64,000 bases of DNA from Chryseobacterium elymi (lineage in GTDB: Bacteria > Bacteroidota > Bacteroidia > Flavobacteriales > Weeksellaceae), in the NCBI RefSeq assembly GCF_003385495.1, contig NZ_QNUH01000006.1, positions 186,001 to 250,000 of the forward strand. The letters run 5' to 3'. The translations under genes were made by a program, and so were the position numbers. Positions within the stretch are counted from its first letter, which is position 1; every line of letters begins with the position of its first letter. Under the pieces are notes generated by a model. The model made no database searches. It was given only the letters and a program-made list of their open reading frames with translations, and had not been told where the DNA came from. Below, piece after piece: positions 35,643 to 45,216 of the stretch.

Positions 35643-36199
35643 AAATTTTCATTAAAAACATGGTCTGCAACCGCTGTATTGCTGCAGTAGAAAAAATATT
35701 CTGCGACGCTGATATATCAGTAAGCTCTGTGATGTTGGGAGAAGTTGATACTGCAATTGATATTCCAGCCGAGAAAATGCTGGTGATAGAAAAAAGCCTG
35801 CTGGATACAGGTTTTGAAAGAATCAAGGATTCTGTACAACAGCTTGTTGATAAAATCAAAAATATCATTATCATCAAGATCAGTGAGCTGGATATTGATG
35901 AGAATTTTCTTCTTTCTGAGTTTTTAAGCTCAAAAATCCCCAAAGATTACAGCTCACTTTCTAAAACCTTTTCGCAGAACGAAAACATTACCCTTGAACA
36001 GTTCTTTATCCTTCATAAAATTGAAAAAGTAAAAGAACTGCTTCTTTATAATGAATTTACCCTCACGGAAATCGCCGGAAAACTTGGCTATAAAAGTGTT
36101 CAGCATCTTTCCTCTCAATTCAGGAATACCACAGGCTTTACTCCTACAGAATTTAAGAAGCTGAAGGATCATCAAAGGAAGACTCTGGACAGTTTCTGA
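35639..36199 (+). CDS. AraC-type regulator with an N-terminal HMA-like metal-binding domain
   Basis: The 186-aa protein's first ~65 residues, MKIFIKNMVCNRCIAAVEKIF..., form an HMA-like fold with CNRC in the position of the CxxC copper site. The C-terminal part is an AraC double helix-turn-helix (KVKELLLYNEFTLTEIAGKL and SSQFRNTTGFTPTEFKKL, ~110-175). The CopA-type ATPase gene follows 199 bp downstream. I infer a metal-responsive activator of that exporter. The usual sensing-cupin domain is missing. Confidence 0.8.
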   Translation: MKIFIKNMVCNRCIAAVEKIFCDADISVSSVMLGEVDTAIDIPAEKMLVIEKSLLDTGFERIKDSVQQLVDKIKNIIIIKISELDIDENFLLSEFLSSKIPKDYSSLSKTFSQNENITLEQFFILHKIEKVKELLLYNEFTLTEIAGKLGYKSVQHLSSQFRNTTGFTPTEFKKLKDHQRKTLDSF

Positions 36200-36292
36200 G
36201 TTTGAGTGAGAGAGAGTTCTAGAGTAAAGGTGCTTTAAAATACTCAATAATTACGGTATTAAGCTCCCCCACTCTAAGACACTCAAACCCTC
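36198..36292. repeat. Imperfect inverted repeat upstream of the copper ATPase
   Basis: The left arm near 36198-36230 has GAGTTTGAGTG and TAGAGT; the right arm near 36271-36290 has ACTCTAAGACACTCAAACCC. They read as reverse complements with gaps. It resembles other intergenic palindromes in this window, but could include a regulator site. Confidence 0.45.
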
Positions 36293-36398
36293 CGATTCGC
36301 CCATCCACACCGCAGGCAAAATTCTATAACTATTATCCTTAAATTTATAACAGCCTTACCCATTCATTTTGGAAATTTGTAATATAAATTCAAGGATC

Positions 36399-39257
36399 AT
36401 GAACAGACAATATAATATACTCGGAATGACGTGCTCCGGCTGTCAGAAAAAAATTTCTGAAAAGCTCAACGCTGTTGAGGGAGTTACCGCCGATGTAAAT
36501 CTGGAGAATAATACGGCTACCATAACTTCTGATAAGGAAATTGAACTATCGGTTTTAAATAATGCTTTAGGAGATAAATACAGACTGGAAGACCCTAAGA
36601 AACCCGAAACTACATTTGTGAAAGCTCAGGACAAGGTTTCTCTGTCTTCAGTGTATTATTGCCCAATGGAATGCGAGGGTGACAAAGTGTATTTTAAGCA
36701 AGGTGAAAGATGCCCGGTTTGTAATATGTATCTGGTTCCCATCGAGGAAAAACATGCTAAAGATCCAAATCATAAACCCACTTACTCTTCTTCAAATCTA
36801 CCAGCCAATTTTAAAGACAGCATGGGAAAATACTATTGCCCAATGTTCTGTGAAGGGGATAAAGTATATGACGAAAAAGGCGACTGCCCGGTTTGCCATA
36901 TGCATCTGGAAGAAATCACAGAAGATCTTGCGAAAAATGCAACCTCACAAGGACATCAGCATGTTCATTCCCACCATCACGATCACAGCCATCATCATGA
37001 AGCTCCCAAAGTGACAGATGATATGGCCGGAAAGTATTACTGTCCGATGTATTGTGAAGGTGATAAAACTTATGATTCTAACGTAGGTTGCCCTGTCTGC
37101 GGAATGGATTTGGTAAAATATCCGGAAAAGAAAACTGCAAAATACACCTGTCCCATGCATCCGGAGATCATTCGTGATGAACCTGGAGACTGCCCGATAT
37201 GCGGAATGGATCTGGTAAGAATGCCAGACAGCGGAGAAGATGAAGAGGATGAAACCTACAATATCCTGAAAAGGAAATTCATAATTTCTCTTGCCTTCAC
37301 TATTCCGGTTTTTATTCTTTCCATGGGTGGAATGTTCATCAATTTTCCTTTTTCCCATACAGTACAGGGATTTATAGAACTTGCCTTGACGCTTCCTGTG
37401 ATGTTTTATTCAGGATGGTTCCTGCTGAAAAGAGGCTGGGTTTCGTTTAAAACGTGGAATTTAAATATGTTCAGCCTGATTGCTTTAGGGGTTGCAGCAG
37501 CTTTTATTTTTAGCATTGCTGCATTGTTCTTCCCTGATATCATTCCTCATGAAATCAGAGGTCATAATCATGAAATTCCACTGTATTTCGAGGCGGTCTG
37601 TGTCATCCTAACGTTGGTGATTTTAGGACAGCTGATGGAAGCCGCTGCTCATAAAAAAACAGGAAATGCCATCAAGGAACTGATGAATCTTTCTCCCGAT
37701 GAAGCCAATCTCATCATCAACGGAGAAGAAAAAAGAGTATTGCTTTCCCATGTAAAAATCGGAGATTTACTGAAGGTAAAACCGGGTGAAAAAATCCCTG
37801 TTGACGGTAAAATCACAGAAGGAAGCTCTTTGGTCGATGAAAGTATGATTACCGGAGAACCTGTACCTGTAGAGAAAAATATCGATGATAAAGTTTCTTC
37901 AGGAACGATCAACGGAAACAAAGTATTCATTATGAAAGCCGAAAAAGTAGGTGATGAAACCCTTCTTTCCCAGATCATTAAAATGGTAAATGAAGCCAGC
38001 CGTAGCAGGGCCCCGATACAAAAACTGACCGATAAAGTTTCCAAAGTCTTTGTTCCTGTTGTGATTCTGATTGCTGTTCTTACTTTTGTTTTATGGCAGT
38101 TTTTCGGACCGGAAGGGAAAAGAAGCTTATTTGCTTTTGTGAATGCGGTTGCAGTCCTAATTGTAGCATGTCCATGTGCCCTTGGACTGGCTACTCCAAT
38201 GTCCTTAATGGTTGGAATCGGGAAAGGAGCTAAAAGTGGCATTCTGATTAAAAATGCAGAGGCACTGGAACAGATGCATAAGGTCAATGTTCTGATCACA
38301 GACAAAACAGGAACTCTAACAGAAGGAAAGCCATCTGTAGAACATATTGAAACTACAGGAAACGGAAATAAAAATGAGATCCTGAAACTTGCTTTTTCTC
38401 TAAACCAAAACTCAGAACATCCCTTATCCAATGCCGTGATCAAAAGAGCAAAAGAAGAAAATTTAACGGCTGAAAAAGTAGAGCATTTTGAAAATATTTC
38501 AGGAAAAGGAGTTCAAGGGAATATCAATGGAAAAACAGTTTATTTAGGGAATGAAAGCCTTCTGACCTCCGGCAGCCTCTCTATCCCTCAGGAATTAAAG
38601 CAAAAAGCTGTAGAAGTGCAGTCAAAGGCACACACCATCTCTTATATTGCTCAGGAAAAAACGGTATTAGGCTTCATCAGCTTTACCGATAAAATTAAAG
38701 AAACTTCCAAAAAAGCGGTTCAGCGTCTGATGAATGAAGGAATTGACGTGATCATGATGACCGGAGATAATGAACATACGGCTAAGGCGGTTGCTGACGA
38801 GTTAGGAATCAAACATTATAAAGCAGGCTGTCTTCCGGAAGACAAGCTGAATGAGGTGAAAAAACTTCAGCAACAAGGAAAGATCGTAGCCATGACCGGA
38901 GACGGCATCAATGACTCCCCTGCTCTGGCACAGTCTGATGTAGGGATTGCCATGGGAACAGGGACCGATGTTGCTATGGAAAGTGCAGAGATCACCCTAT
39001 TGAAAGGTGATATTTTAGGCGTAGCAAAAGCCAAACTGCTAAGTGAAAAGCTTCTTAGGAATATTAAAGAAAATCTGTTTTTTGCATTCATCTATAATGT
39101 ACTGGGAATTCCGGTAGCGGCAGGATTATTGTATCCTTTCTTTGGAATACTGCTGTCCCCTATGATTGCAGCCGCCGCCATGAGCGTCAGTTCACTCTCT
39201 GTTATTCTGAACTCATTACGGCTGAACTCTGTAGATCTGGATGCAGATATAAAATAA
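36399..39257 (+). CDS. copA: Copper-exporting P1B-type ATPase (CopA-like)
   Basis: From ATG 36399 the protein is about 952 aa; a TTG at 36369 is less likely. An HMA domain with CSGC (12-15) is followed by four heavy-metal-binding cysteine repeats: CPMEC...CPVCNM (~88-110), CPMFC...CPVCHM (~147-168), a His-rich segment (~186-200), CPMYC...CPVCGM (~215-236) and CPMHP...CPICGM (~251-270). The membrane pump has the ion site CPCALGL, phosphorylation [11 protein letters not shown] and GDGINDSP. It expels Cu+ from the cytoplasm. The HMA-AraC gene upstream is the likely regulator. Confidence 0.95.
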   Translation: MNRQYNILGMTCSGCQKKISEKLNAVEGVTADVNLENNTATITSDKEIELSVLNNALGDKYRLEDPKKPETTFVKAQDKVSLSSVYYCPMECEGDKVYFKQGERCPVCNMYLVPIEEKHAKDPNHKPTYSSSNLPANFKDSMGKYYCPMFCEGDKVYDEKGDCPVCHMHLEEITEDLAKNATSQGHQHVHSHHHDHSHHHEAPKVTDDMAGKYYCPMYCEGDKTYDSNVGCPVCGMDLVKYPEKKTAKYTCPMHPEIIRDEPGDCPICGMDLVRMPDSGEDEEDETYNILKRKFIISLAFTIPVFILSMGGMFINFPFSHTVQGFIELALTLPVMFYSGWFLLKRGWVSFKTWNLNMFSLIALGVAAAFIFSIAALFFPDIIPHEIRGHNHEIPLYFEAVCVILTLVILGQLMEAAAHKKTGNAIKELMNLSPDEANLIINGEEKRVLLSHVKIGDLLKVKPGEKIPVDGKITEGSSLVDESMITGEPVPVEKNIDDKVSSGTINGNKVFIMKAEKVGDETLLSQIIKMVNEASRSRAPIQKLTDKVSKVFVPVVILIAVLTFVLWQFFGPEGKRSLFAFVNAVAVLIVACPCALGLATPMSLMVGIGKGAKSGILIKNAEALEQMHKVNVLITDKTGTLTEGKPSVEHIETTGNGNKNEILKLAFSLNQNSEHPLSNAVIKRAKEENLTAEKVEHFENISGKGVQGNINGKTVYLGNESLLTSGSLSIPQELKQKAVEVQSKAHTISYIAQEKTVLGFISFTDKIKETSKKAVQRLMNEGIDVIMMTGDNEHTAKAVADELGIKHYKAGCLPEDKLNEVKKLQQQGKIVAMTGDGINDSPALAQSDVGIAMGTGTDVAMESAEITLLKGDILGVAKAKLLSEKLLRNIKENLFFAFIYNVLGIPVAAGLLYPFFGILLSPMIAAAAMSVSSLSVILNSLRLNSVDLDADIK

Positions 39258-39261
39258 AGTC

Positions 39262-39990
39262 ATGAAAAAAGGAAGTCTTTACATTGGATGTTCGGGATTT
39301 TATAATAACGACTGGAAAGGGTCGCTATACCCTGAGAACGCTCAAAGTAAAGACTTTCTTACCTTATATTCCCAGGGTTTCAATACAGTGGAGATCAATT
39401 CTACTTTTTACAGAAAACCAACCGCGAAAACCCTTTTAAAATGGCACGATGAAACTCCTGAAGAGTTTAAGTTCTTCATCAAAATTCCTAGAGCCATTTC
39501 CCATGAAAAGCGGTTGAAAGATTCTAAAGAAGATATTTCAGAATTCTGTACCCATATCCAGACTCATTTAAAAGAAAAGCTTTCCGGATTTCTGTATCAG
39601 TTTCCGCCTTCTTTTAAAAAATCAAAGGAAAACATCGCTCTGATCCTGACCAGTCTTGATTTTAATTACTTAAATGTTATAGAATTCCGTCACAATTCCT
39701 GGTGGACTGATGAAATTTTCAGTGTTTTAAAAGAAAATAATATTGTTTTTTCCGGCGTCAGCTTTCCGGGCGATCTTCCGGAAGAAATTATTGACAATTA
39801 TCCTGAAGTCCTGTATTACAGGCTTCACGGAAAACCGGTCCTCTACAAATCGGAGTACAGCTTGGATTTCCTTGGTGAGCTGGCTGAAAAAATCAGTCAT
39901 TCAGAAAAAAAAGTATTTGTGTTTTTCAATAACACATGGGGTACTGCTGCGATTAAAAATGCGCTCTATTTAAAGAAAATTTTAAAGTAA
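39262..39990 (+). CDS. DUF72 protein
   Basis: The 242-aa protein is a TIM-barrel-like DUF72 member. It begins GSLYIGCSGFYNNDWKGSLYP and has FNTVEINSTFYRKPTAKTL, FFIKIPRAISHEKRL and a late VLYYRLHGKP. The family is widespread but has no proven activity. The start is 5 nt after the CopA stop, so it may be read from the copper ATPase transcript. Confidence 0.85.
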   Translation: MKKGSLYIGCSGFYNNDWKGSLYPENAQSKDFLTLYSQGFNTVEINSTFYRKPTAKTLLKWHDETPEEFKFFIKIPRAISHEKRLKDSKEDISEFCTHIQTHLKEKLSGFLYQFPPSFKKSKENIALILTSLDFNYLNVIEFRHNSWWTDEIFSVLKENNIVFSGVSFPGDLPEEIIDNYPEVLYYRLHGKPVLYKSEYSLDFLGELAEKISHSEKKVFVFFNNTWGTAAIKNALYLKKILK

Positions 39991-40384
39991 AAACTTTCAA
40001 AAATCTTGTTGTGATCTTTCATAAAATAAGCTTCGCCTGTACCTGTTAAATAAAGTATAATATTCTTATAAGTTTATGTCTTTGCTCTTTTACCTTTAAA
40101 AAACAAATTCAGGCCTTTTAATTGACCCAATTAAAATAATTCTCAAACTAAGGAAAAACACTTTAAAAGCAGAAAAAGACTATTGTTTTTACAATTATAA
40201 ATGTTAAATTCAAAGGATAATAAAATAGAATCAATAAAATTTTTCATTTAACAGAATACTGCTTAAAATAAAGTCCTTAAAATAAAATTAAAAAGCATTG
40301 TTTTAGCAAAAACTGGCATATAATTTGTTAACATTTACACAGTATTTTTAACAAAATTTAACGATTTAAATTTCCATTATCTTT
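39991..40384. other. 394-bp AT-rich intergenic region
   Basis: I see no gene, hairpin or repeat here. A TATAATTTG-like sequence with a TTG about 20 nt before it near 40300-40326 could be the promoter of the deacetylase gene. Confidence 0.5.
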
Positions 40385-41251
40385 ATGAAAAAAATTTTTG
40401 GGGAAAAGTCAAAAAACGTGGCTTTTCTGGGAATGACTGCATTGGTGAGTGCAGCTTCAATTATATTCAACGGCTGTAACAGCAAAACTGATGTGAAAGA
40501 GTTTGAAAAAACAGTCTCACTGGAACATCCCACCGTAAGAACGGTCCCCAAAACAGATGATGAGAGCGTAGAATCTGATAAAAGAATCATTTACCTTACT
40601 TTTGATGACGGTCCCAATCAGGGAACGGAAAACCTTCTTAAAATATTAAATAAAAGAAATGTATGTGCAACTGCTTTCCTGGTTGGAAAACATGCCTATG
40701 GCAGCAAAAGGCAAAAGGATGATATGGAGCTTTTAAAGAGTAATCCATTAATCGAACTAGCCAATCATAGCTTTAATCATGCTCATAATAAATATACAGA
40801 CTTTTATAAGAACCCTGCAGCTGTAGTCCACGATTTTGATATAGCAAAAGACAGTCTTAAACTTTACGATAAAATAGCCAGAACTCCGGGAAGAAATATC
40901 TGGAGGCTTAACAATATTAACGTTACTGATATTAAAAGCTCCACCGAAGCTGCAAACGGCCTTAGAAAAGCAGGCTATAAAGTGATCGGCTGGGATCTTG
41001 AATGGAGACCTTCCCAAAAGATGACCCTAAAAGGAAGTCATGAAGCTATGATAAAAAAAGTGGACAGCATCTTTCTTAATGACCTGGAAAAAACATCAAG
41101 ACACCTGGTTTTTCTTACACATGACCAATACCTCAGAGATGCCGATTCCATTAATGAGCTGGATATGTTTATAGAAAAACTTCAGAAAAGCAATAAATTT
41201 GTCTTCAGAAAGATTTCTCAGTATCCGAAAATTAATGATATTCTTAATTAA
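40385..41251 (+). CDS. Polysaccharide deacetylase-family lipoprotein
   Basis: The 288-aa NodB-homology protein has YLTFDDGPNQGTENLL (Asp-Asp metal/base motif), ELANHSFNH (His ligands), and later TPGRNIW and VIGWDLEW blocks. A lipobox FNGC (Cys about 34) suggests envelope anchoring. It probably removes N-acetyl groups from a glycan; the substrate is unknown. It stands alone. Confidence 0.85.
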   Translation: MKKIFGEKSKNVAFLGMTALVSAASIIFNGCNSKTDVKEFEKTVSLEHPTVRTVPKTDDESVESDKRIIYLTFDDGPNQGTENLLKILNKRNVCATAFLVGKHAYGSKRQKDDMELLKSNPLIELANHSFNHAHNKYTDFYKNPAAVVHDFDIAKDSLKLYDKIARTPGRNIWRLNNINVTDIKSSTEAANGLRKAGYKVIGWDLEWRPSQKMTLKGSHEAMIKKVDSIFLNDLEKTSRHLVFLTHDQYLRDADSINELDMFIEKLQKSNKFVFRKISQYPKINDILN

Positions 41252-41359
41252 TGTAACCAATGTATCATTCTAACAATGTAACAATTCGACTTGCAGCTAA
41301 AACCAACTATTTTATAGATTCATTAGTTTTTTGCTTTTAAAATTCAGAAATTTGCATTC

Positions 41360-42019
41360 ATGGATATTAAAGAAAATTATAACGCAATAAAAAATCAGCT
41401 TCCTGCGGAAGTTCAGCTGGTTGCTGTTTCCAAAACACATCCTGCTGAAACTGTTCAGGAGGTCTATGATCTCGGACAGAAAGTCTTTGGTGAAAACAAG
41501 GTTCAGGAACTTATGGAGAAATACCCTCTCCTTCCAAAAGATATCCAATGGCACCTGATTGGGCATCTGCAGACCAATAAAGTAAAATATATTGCTCCTT
41601 TTATCGATACCATCCAAAGTGTGGATTCTGAAAAGCTTCTTATAGAGATCAGTAAGGAAGCCGGAAAAAACAACAGAACCATTAAAGTACTGCTTCAGGT
41701 GAAAATTGCAGCAGAGGAAACTAAATTCGGACTTGAGATTGCTGAAGCAAAAACATTATTCCAACAGTATATTGACGGAAAATTCCCCAACGTTGAAATA
41801 ACCGGACTGATGGGAATGGCCACATTTACAGATGATAAAGAACAGGTGAAAAGAGAATTTTTAATTTTAAAAAGGCTTTTTGATGAATTAAATCAATTAA
41901 AAACCCTCGAAACTTTATCTATGGGAATGAGTGACGATTTCCCGGCTGCCATTGAATGTGGTGCCAATTCCGTAAGGGTTGGATCGGCTATTTTCGGCAG
42001 AAGAGATTACTCAAAATAG
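41360..42019 (+). CDS. YggS-family PLP-binding protein
   Basis: The 219-aa protein has PLP-binding Lys25 in VAVSKTHPAE, then GENKVQELMEKY, WHLIGHLQTNK and a C-terminal SMGMSDDFPAAIECGANSVRVGSAIFG. These are the standard YggS/PLPBP blocks; the protein handles vitamin B6 homeostasis rather than acting as an enzyme. The promoter-like AGAAATTTG lies 5 nt before the ATG. Confidence 0.92.
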   Translation: MDIKENYNAIKNQLPAEVQLVAVSKTHPAETVQEVYDLGQKVFGENKVQELMEKYPLLPKDIQWHLIGHLQTNKVKYIAPFIDTIQSVDSEKLLIEISKEAGKNNRTIKVLLQVKIAAEETKFGLEIAEAKTLFQQYIDGKFPNVEITGLMGMATFTDDKEQVKREFLILKRLFDELNQLKTLETLSMGMSDDFPAAIECGANSVRVGSAIFGRRDYSK

Positions 42020-42034
42020 TATATTTAGGTATAG

Positions 42035-42070
42035 TTTTTGCTAATAATTGAATCAAAAAATCTAAATTTG
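42035..42070 (+). promoter_or_regulatory. Promoter of the sigma-54-type response regulator
   Basis: A TTTTTG (42035-42040), a 22-nt spacer and TAAATTTG (42063-42070) precede ATG 42076 by 5 nt, so the transcript may have no leader. Confidence 0.45.
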
Positions 42071-42075
42071 CAACT

Positions 42076-43260
42076 ATGCAAAAAATCCTTATTGTAGAAG
42101 ACGAAAAAGCAATCTCGGGAGTATTACACAGTATTCTTTCTGATGAACTTACCGATTACGAATTTGTTATCGCTGAAGATGGCCTTGAAGGCTACAAACA
42201 GATAGAAAAAGAAGATTTCGCATTGGTGATCTCTGATATCAAGATGCCTAAACTTTCAGGAACAGAACTTTTAAAGCAAAGTATAATCCTAAAGCCTGAA
42301 AGCACATTTATCATGATCTCTGGCCACGCGGATATTGATTCTGCTGTTTCCTGTCTGAAGGAGGGTGCATATGACTTTATTTCCAAACCGATCGACATCA
42401 ACAGGCTGATCACAAGTGTAAAAAATGCTTTAGCCAAAGAAAGTCTGAAAAAGGAAAATAAAAATCTTCAAACTGAAAATAAGACCTTAAAGAAAAAGGT
42501 TAACAAAAAATACCAGATGATCGGTGATTCTCCTGCTTTGAAAAAGATTCAGGATATGATCGAAAAGGTAGCTGCTTCTGATGCCCGGGTTTTGATTACA
42601 GGGCCAAACGGTGCAGGAAAAGAACTCGTAGCACATGCTATCCACAATCAAAGTGAGCGTGCAAGAGGTCCGATGATCGAAGTAAACTGTGCCGCTATTC
42701 CTTCTGAGCTTATTGAATCTGAGCTTTTCGGACATGTAAAAGGTTCTTTTACCGGTGCTATTAAAGACAAGCAGGGAAAATTCGAGCAGGCAACCGGCGG
42801 TACCATCTTCCTGGATGAGATTGGTGATATGAGCCTTATTGCTCAGGCTAAGGTTCTGAGAGCATTGCAGGAAAGTAAAGTTTCTCCTGTGGGAAGCGAT
42901 AAGGAAATAAAAGTTGATGTAAGGGTAATTGCAGCAACGAATAAGAACATGCAGAAGGAAATTGAGGAAGGAAAATTCAGAGAAGACCTTTACCACAGGC
43001 TTTCTGTAATTGAAATTTATGTTCCACCGTTGGATGACAGAAAAGAGGATATCAAACTATTGGTAGATCATTTTTCCGGATTAATTGCCGATGAGCATGG
43101 TACTGCCGTGAAAAAGTTTGATGATAAGGCGATTGAAGCGCTTAAAGTGCTTTCATGGACAGGAAATATCAGAGAACTGAGAAATGTTGTGGAAAGATTA
43201 ATTATTCTTGGCGGAAACACTGTTTCTGAGGAGGATGTTGCAAGTTTTGTAAGGAAATAA
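42076..43260 (+). CDS. Sigma-54-interacting response regulator without a DNA-binding domain
   Basis: The 394-aa protein's receiver domain at 1-120 has Asp54 (VISDIKMP). The AAA+ domain (~146-375) has a Walker A variant GPNGAGKEL instead of GESGTGKE, the sigma-54 loop ESELFGHVKGSFTGA, and Walker B IFLDEIGDMS. The protein ends at SEEDVASFVRK, right after the AAA+ lid, so the Fis-type helix-turn-helix of NtrC proteins is missing. It probably acts from solution or through a partner. No histidine kinase is adjacent. Confidence 0.9.
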   Translation: MQKILIVEDEKAISGVLHSILSDELTDYEFVIAEDGLEGYKQIEKEDFALVISDIKMPKLSGTELLKQSIILKPESTFIMISGHADIDSAVSCLKEGAYDFISKPIDINRLITSVKNALAKESLKKENKNLQTENKTLKKKVNKKYQMIGDSPALKKIQDMIEKVAASDARVLITGPNGAGKELVAHAIHNQSERARGPMIEVNCAAIPSELIESELFGHVKGSFTGAIKDKQGKFEQATGGTIFLDEIGDMSLIAQAKVLRALQESKVSPVGSDKEIKVDVRVIAATNKNMQKEIEEGKFREDLYHRLSVIEIYVPPLDDRKEDIKLLVDHFSGLIADEHGTAVKKFDDKAIEALKVLSWTGNIRELRNVVERLIILGGNTVSEEDVASFVRK

Positions 43261-43288
43261 TTTAATTGAGCATTAAATATATGATAAC

Positions 43289-43320
43289 AATTTGCAGTAG
43301 CCTTACTGCAAATTTTTTTT
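43289..43320 (+). terminator. Terminator of the response-regulator gene
   Basis: AATTTGCAGTA (43289-43299) pairs with TACTGCAAATT (43304-43314) and is followed by a long T run. Confidence 0.85.
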
Positions 43321-43363
43321 GCCCTACTTTTAAATAATTAAACTATATGAATCATAAAATACT

Positions 43364-44725
43364 ATGAACTTTTTAAATAAAAACTATACGAAAGAATGCC
43401 TTACCCTGGCTCTTCCTGTCATGCTTACGCAGGTTGGGCAGGTCTCGGTGAATCTGTTCGACAATATCATTGTCGGGAAACTTTTAGGTGCTGATGCACT
43501 GGCTTCCGTTTCATTGGGAAATGCCGTATTTTTTTCGGTGTTCGTACTGGCATTGGGATTTTCATTTGCCATACCACCTTTGGTTTCTGAGGCACACTCT
43601 AAGCAGGACCACGGAACTATTAATTCTGTTTTCAGCCACGGATTTGTAATCAATATGTCTGTGGGGATTATTTTAATGGCAGTTTTGCTTTTAGGAATGC
43701 CACTACTCTATCATTCCGGGCAGCCGGAGAAGATCATTCCGAATACAGTAGATTTTCTGGGTATTATGGCCATCAGCATGATTCCGTTCATGGCTTTTCA
43801 GACACTTCGTGAAGTTTCTGAAGGTCTTTCTTATACCATCGGTGTTACAAAAGCAACGATCATTGCTAACGTTATTAATATTGTCCTGAACTATGTTTTC
43901 ATTAAAGGGCTCTGGATCTTTCCTGAAATGGGGGTAAAAGGATCAGCTTTAGCAACACTGATCTCCAGAATATTCATGGTGGTATTTCTTTATTTTGTAT
44001 TGGTTAAAGAGAAAAAAACAAGAAGATATATTAAAGATTTCTCTTTAAAAATCCAGGTTTTTTCCAAAAGTATGTTTGACAGGATGGTGAAACTGGGTCT
44101 GCCTACCGCTTTACAGATGTTCTTTGAAGTGACAGCCTTCGCAGGTGCAGCATTTATCTGCGGGCTTATTTCAGCTCACGATATTGCCTCTCACCAAATT
44201 GCTTTAAGTATGGCTTCATTTACCTTCAACCTGTGTGTAGGATTCAGTGTAGCTTCAACGGTCATGATCGGAAGAAAGCTTGGTGAGCAGAGCTTTGTTG
44301 AACTAAGAAAAGTAGGGATCAACAATCTTAAAATAGCCTTTATTTTCATGTGTATCTGTGGGCTGGTCTTTATTCTGGGAAGGAATATATTACCTACTTT
44401 CTTTACTAAAAAAGAGGAAATTGAAGTGATAACCCTTGCCTCGAAATTAATGATCATTGCTGCTTTATTCCAGCTTTCGGACGGAATCCAGGTAACTGCT
44501 TTAGGAATGCTCAGAGGACTTCAGGATGTAAAGATCCCATCTATCTATACTTTTATCGCTTATTGGGTGATTACCATTCCTTTAGGGTACTTCTTATGTG
44601 TCACCTTAAAAATGGGTGCTTTCGGAATGTGGATCGCTCTGGGATTGGGACTTACCGTTTCAGCTGTTTTCCTCGTGAAGCGATTTTTAAATATGTCTGC
44701 GAAGAGAATAAAGCAAAATTCTTAA
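43364..44725 (+). CDS. MATE-family multidrug/cation antiporter
   Basis: The 453-aa protein has 12 hydrophobic helices. The MATE features are LALPVMLTQVGQVSVNLFDNIIVGKLLGADALASVSLGN at the start and the mirrored second half with VKLGLPTALQMFFEVTAFAGAAFICG and FQLSDGIQVTALGMLRGLQD. It exports drugs or cations by Na+ or H+ antiport across the inner membrane; the substrate is unknown. A very strong hairpin terminates it. Confidence 0.9.
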   Translation: MNFLNKNYTKECLTLALPVMLTQVGQVSVNLFDNIIVGKLLGADALASVSLGNAVFFSVFVLALGFSFAIPPLVSEAHSKQDHGTINSVFSHGFVINMSVGIILMAVLLLGMPLLYHSGQPEKIIPNTVDFLGIMAISMIPFMAFQTLREVSEGLSYTIGVTKATIIANVINIVLNYVFIKGLWIFPEMGVKGSALATLISRIFMVVFLYFVLVKEKKTRRYIKDFSLKIQVFSKSMFDRMVKLGLPTALQMFFEVTAFAGAAFICGLISAHDIASHQIALSMASFTFNLCVGFSVASTVMIGRKLGEQSFVELRKVGINNLKIAFIFMCICGLVFILGRNILPTFFTKKEEIEVITLASKLMIIAALFQLSDGIQVTALGMLRGLQDVKIPSIYTFIAYWVITIPLGYFLCVTLKMGAFGMWIALGLGLTVSAVFLVKRFLNMSAKRIKQNS

Positions 44726-44750
44726 ATAAATATAAATAAGAAAATCTGAT

Positions 44751-44791
44751 AAAAAAGTTGCGCGAAGTCTTCGACTTCGCGCAACTTTTTT
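44751..44791 (+). terminator. MATE-gene terminator (19-bp perfect arms)
   Basis: The arms AAAAAAGTTGCGCGAAGTC (44751-44769) and GACTTCGCGCAACTTTTTT (44773-44791) are perfect complements with loop TTC. It is almost symmetric. Confidence 0.95.
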
Positions 44792-44806
44792 ATCCAAGAA
44801 TAAGAA
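44781..44806. repeat. Left copy of a 26-bp direct repeat bounding the terpene synthase insert
   Basis: The 26 bp start GCAACTTTTTTATCCAAGAA at 44781 and match 46460-46485 except one C/T. The copy overlaps the right arm of the MATE terminator. The distance between copy starts is 1679 bp. Confidence 0.8.
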
Positions 44807-45216
44807 AATATTGGAGAAATTATCAATATTAATTAACCTACAATCACATCATCTACGAAATTATATTTGATAAATATTGAATATTTTAAAATAAAATTTT
44901 ATTACGAATAATAAATTCTTATTTTAGTATTCAAAACTAAACCAAAAAACATCACAATATGAATATGAAAATTTCAACACACTTGAGCTGCTTTACAAAT
45001 AATTTCAATATCCTTTTCCAGCATTAAAAATCCCCAACCTAGTATTTTTTTCAATGAAGTACAATCGGTAATCAAAACGAGGTAACCAGACTGTATGCAT
45101 GACAATATCTTAAGGTAATCCAGCATGAACATCTGAAAGAAGCCTGTCTTGAAGATTTACTTCTACATTGAGTATAAATACAATTTTTTTTTCATTTTAA
45201 ACTAAAACCATATATT

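Larger units (their letters stand above)
44726..45216. other. 491-bp intergenic region before the terpene synthase
   Basis: It has the MATE terminator (44751-44791) and the left direct repeat (44781-44806). The rest is AT-rich. A possible decayed reading frame at about 45054-45170 (GNQNEVTRLYA... HLKEACLEDLLLH) has an internal stop, and a 22-codon ORF at 44959-45027 is probably chance. No convincing gene. Confidence 0.6.

Noticed and set aside
37649..38443. Minus-strand ORF of 264 aa inside copA
   Set aside because: It mirrors the ATPase coding strand; its Ser/Thr/Phe-rich composition is typical of an antisense shadow.
44959..45027. 22-codon ORF before the terpene synthase
   Set aside because: No ribosome site, terminator or recognised family; AT-rich context makes it likely chance.
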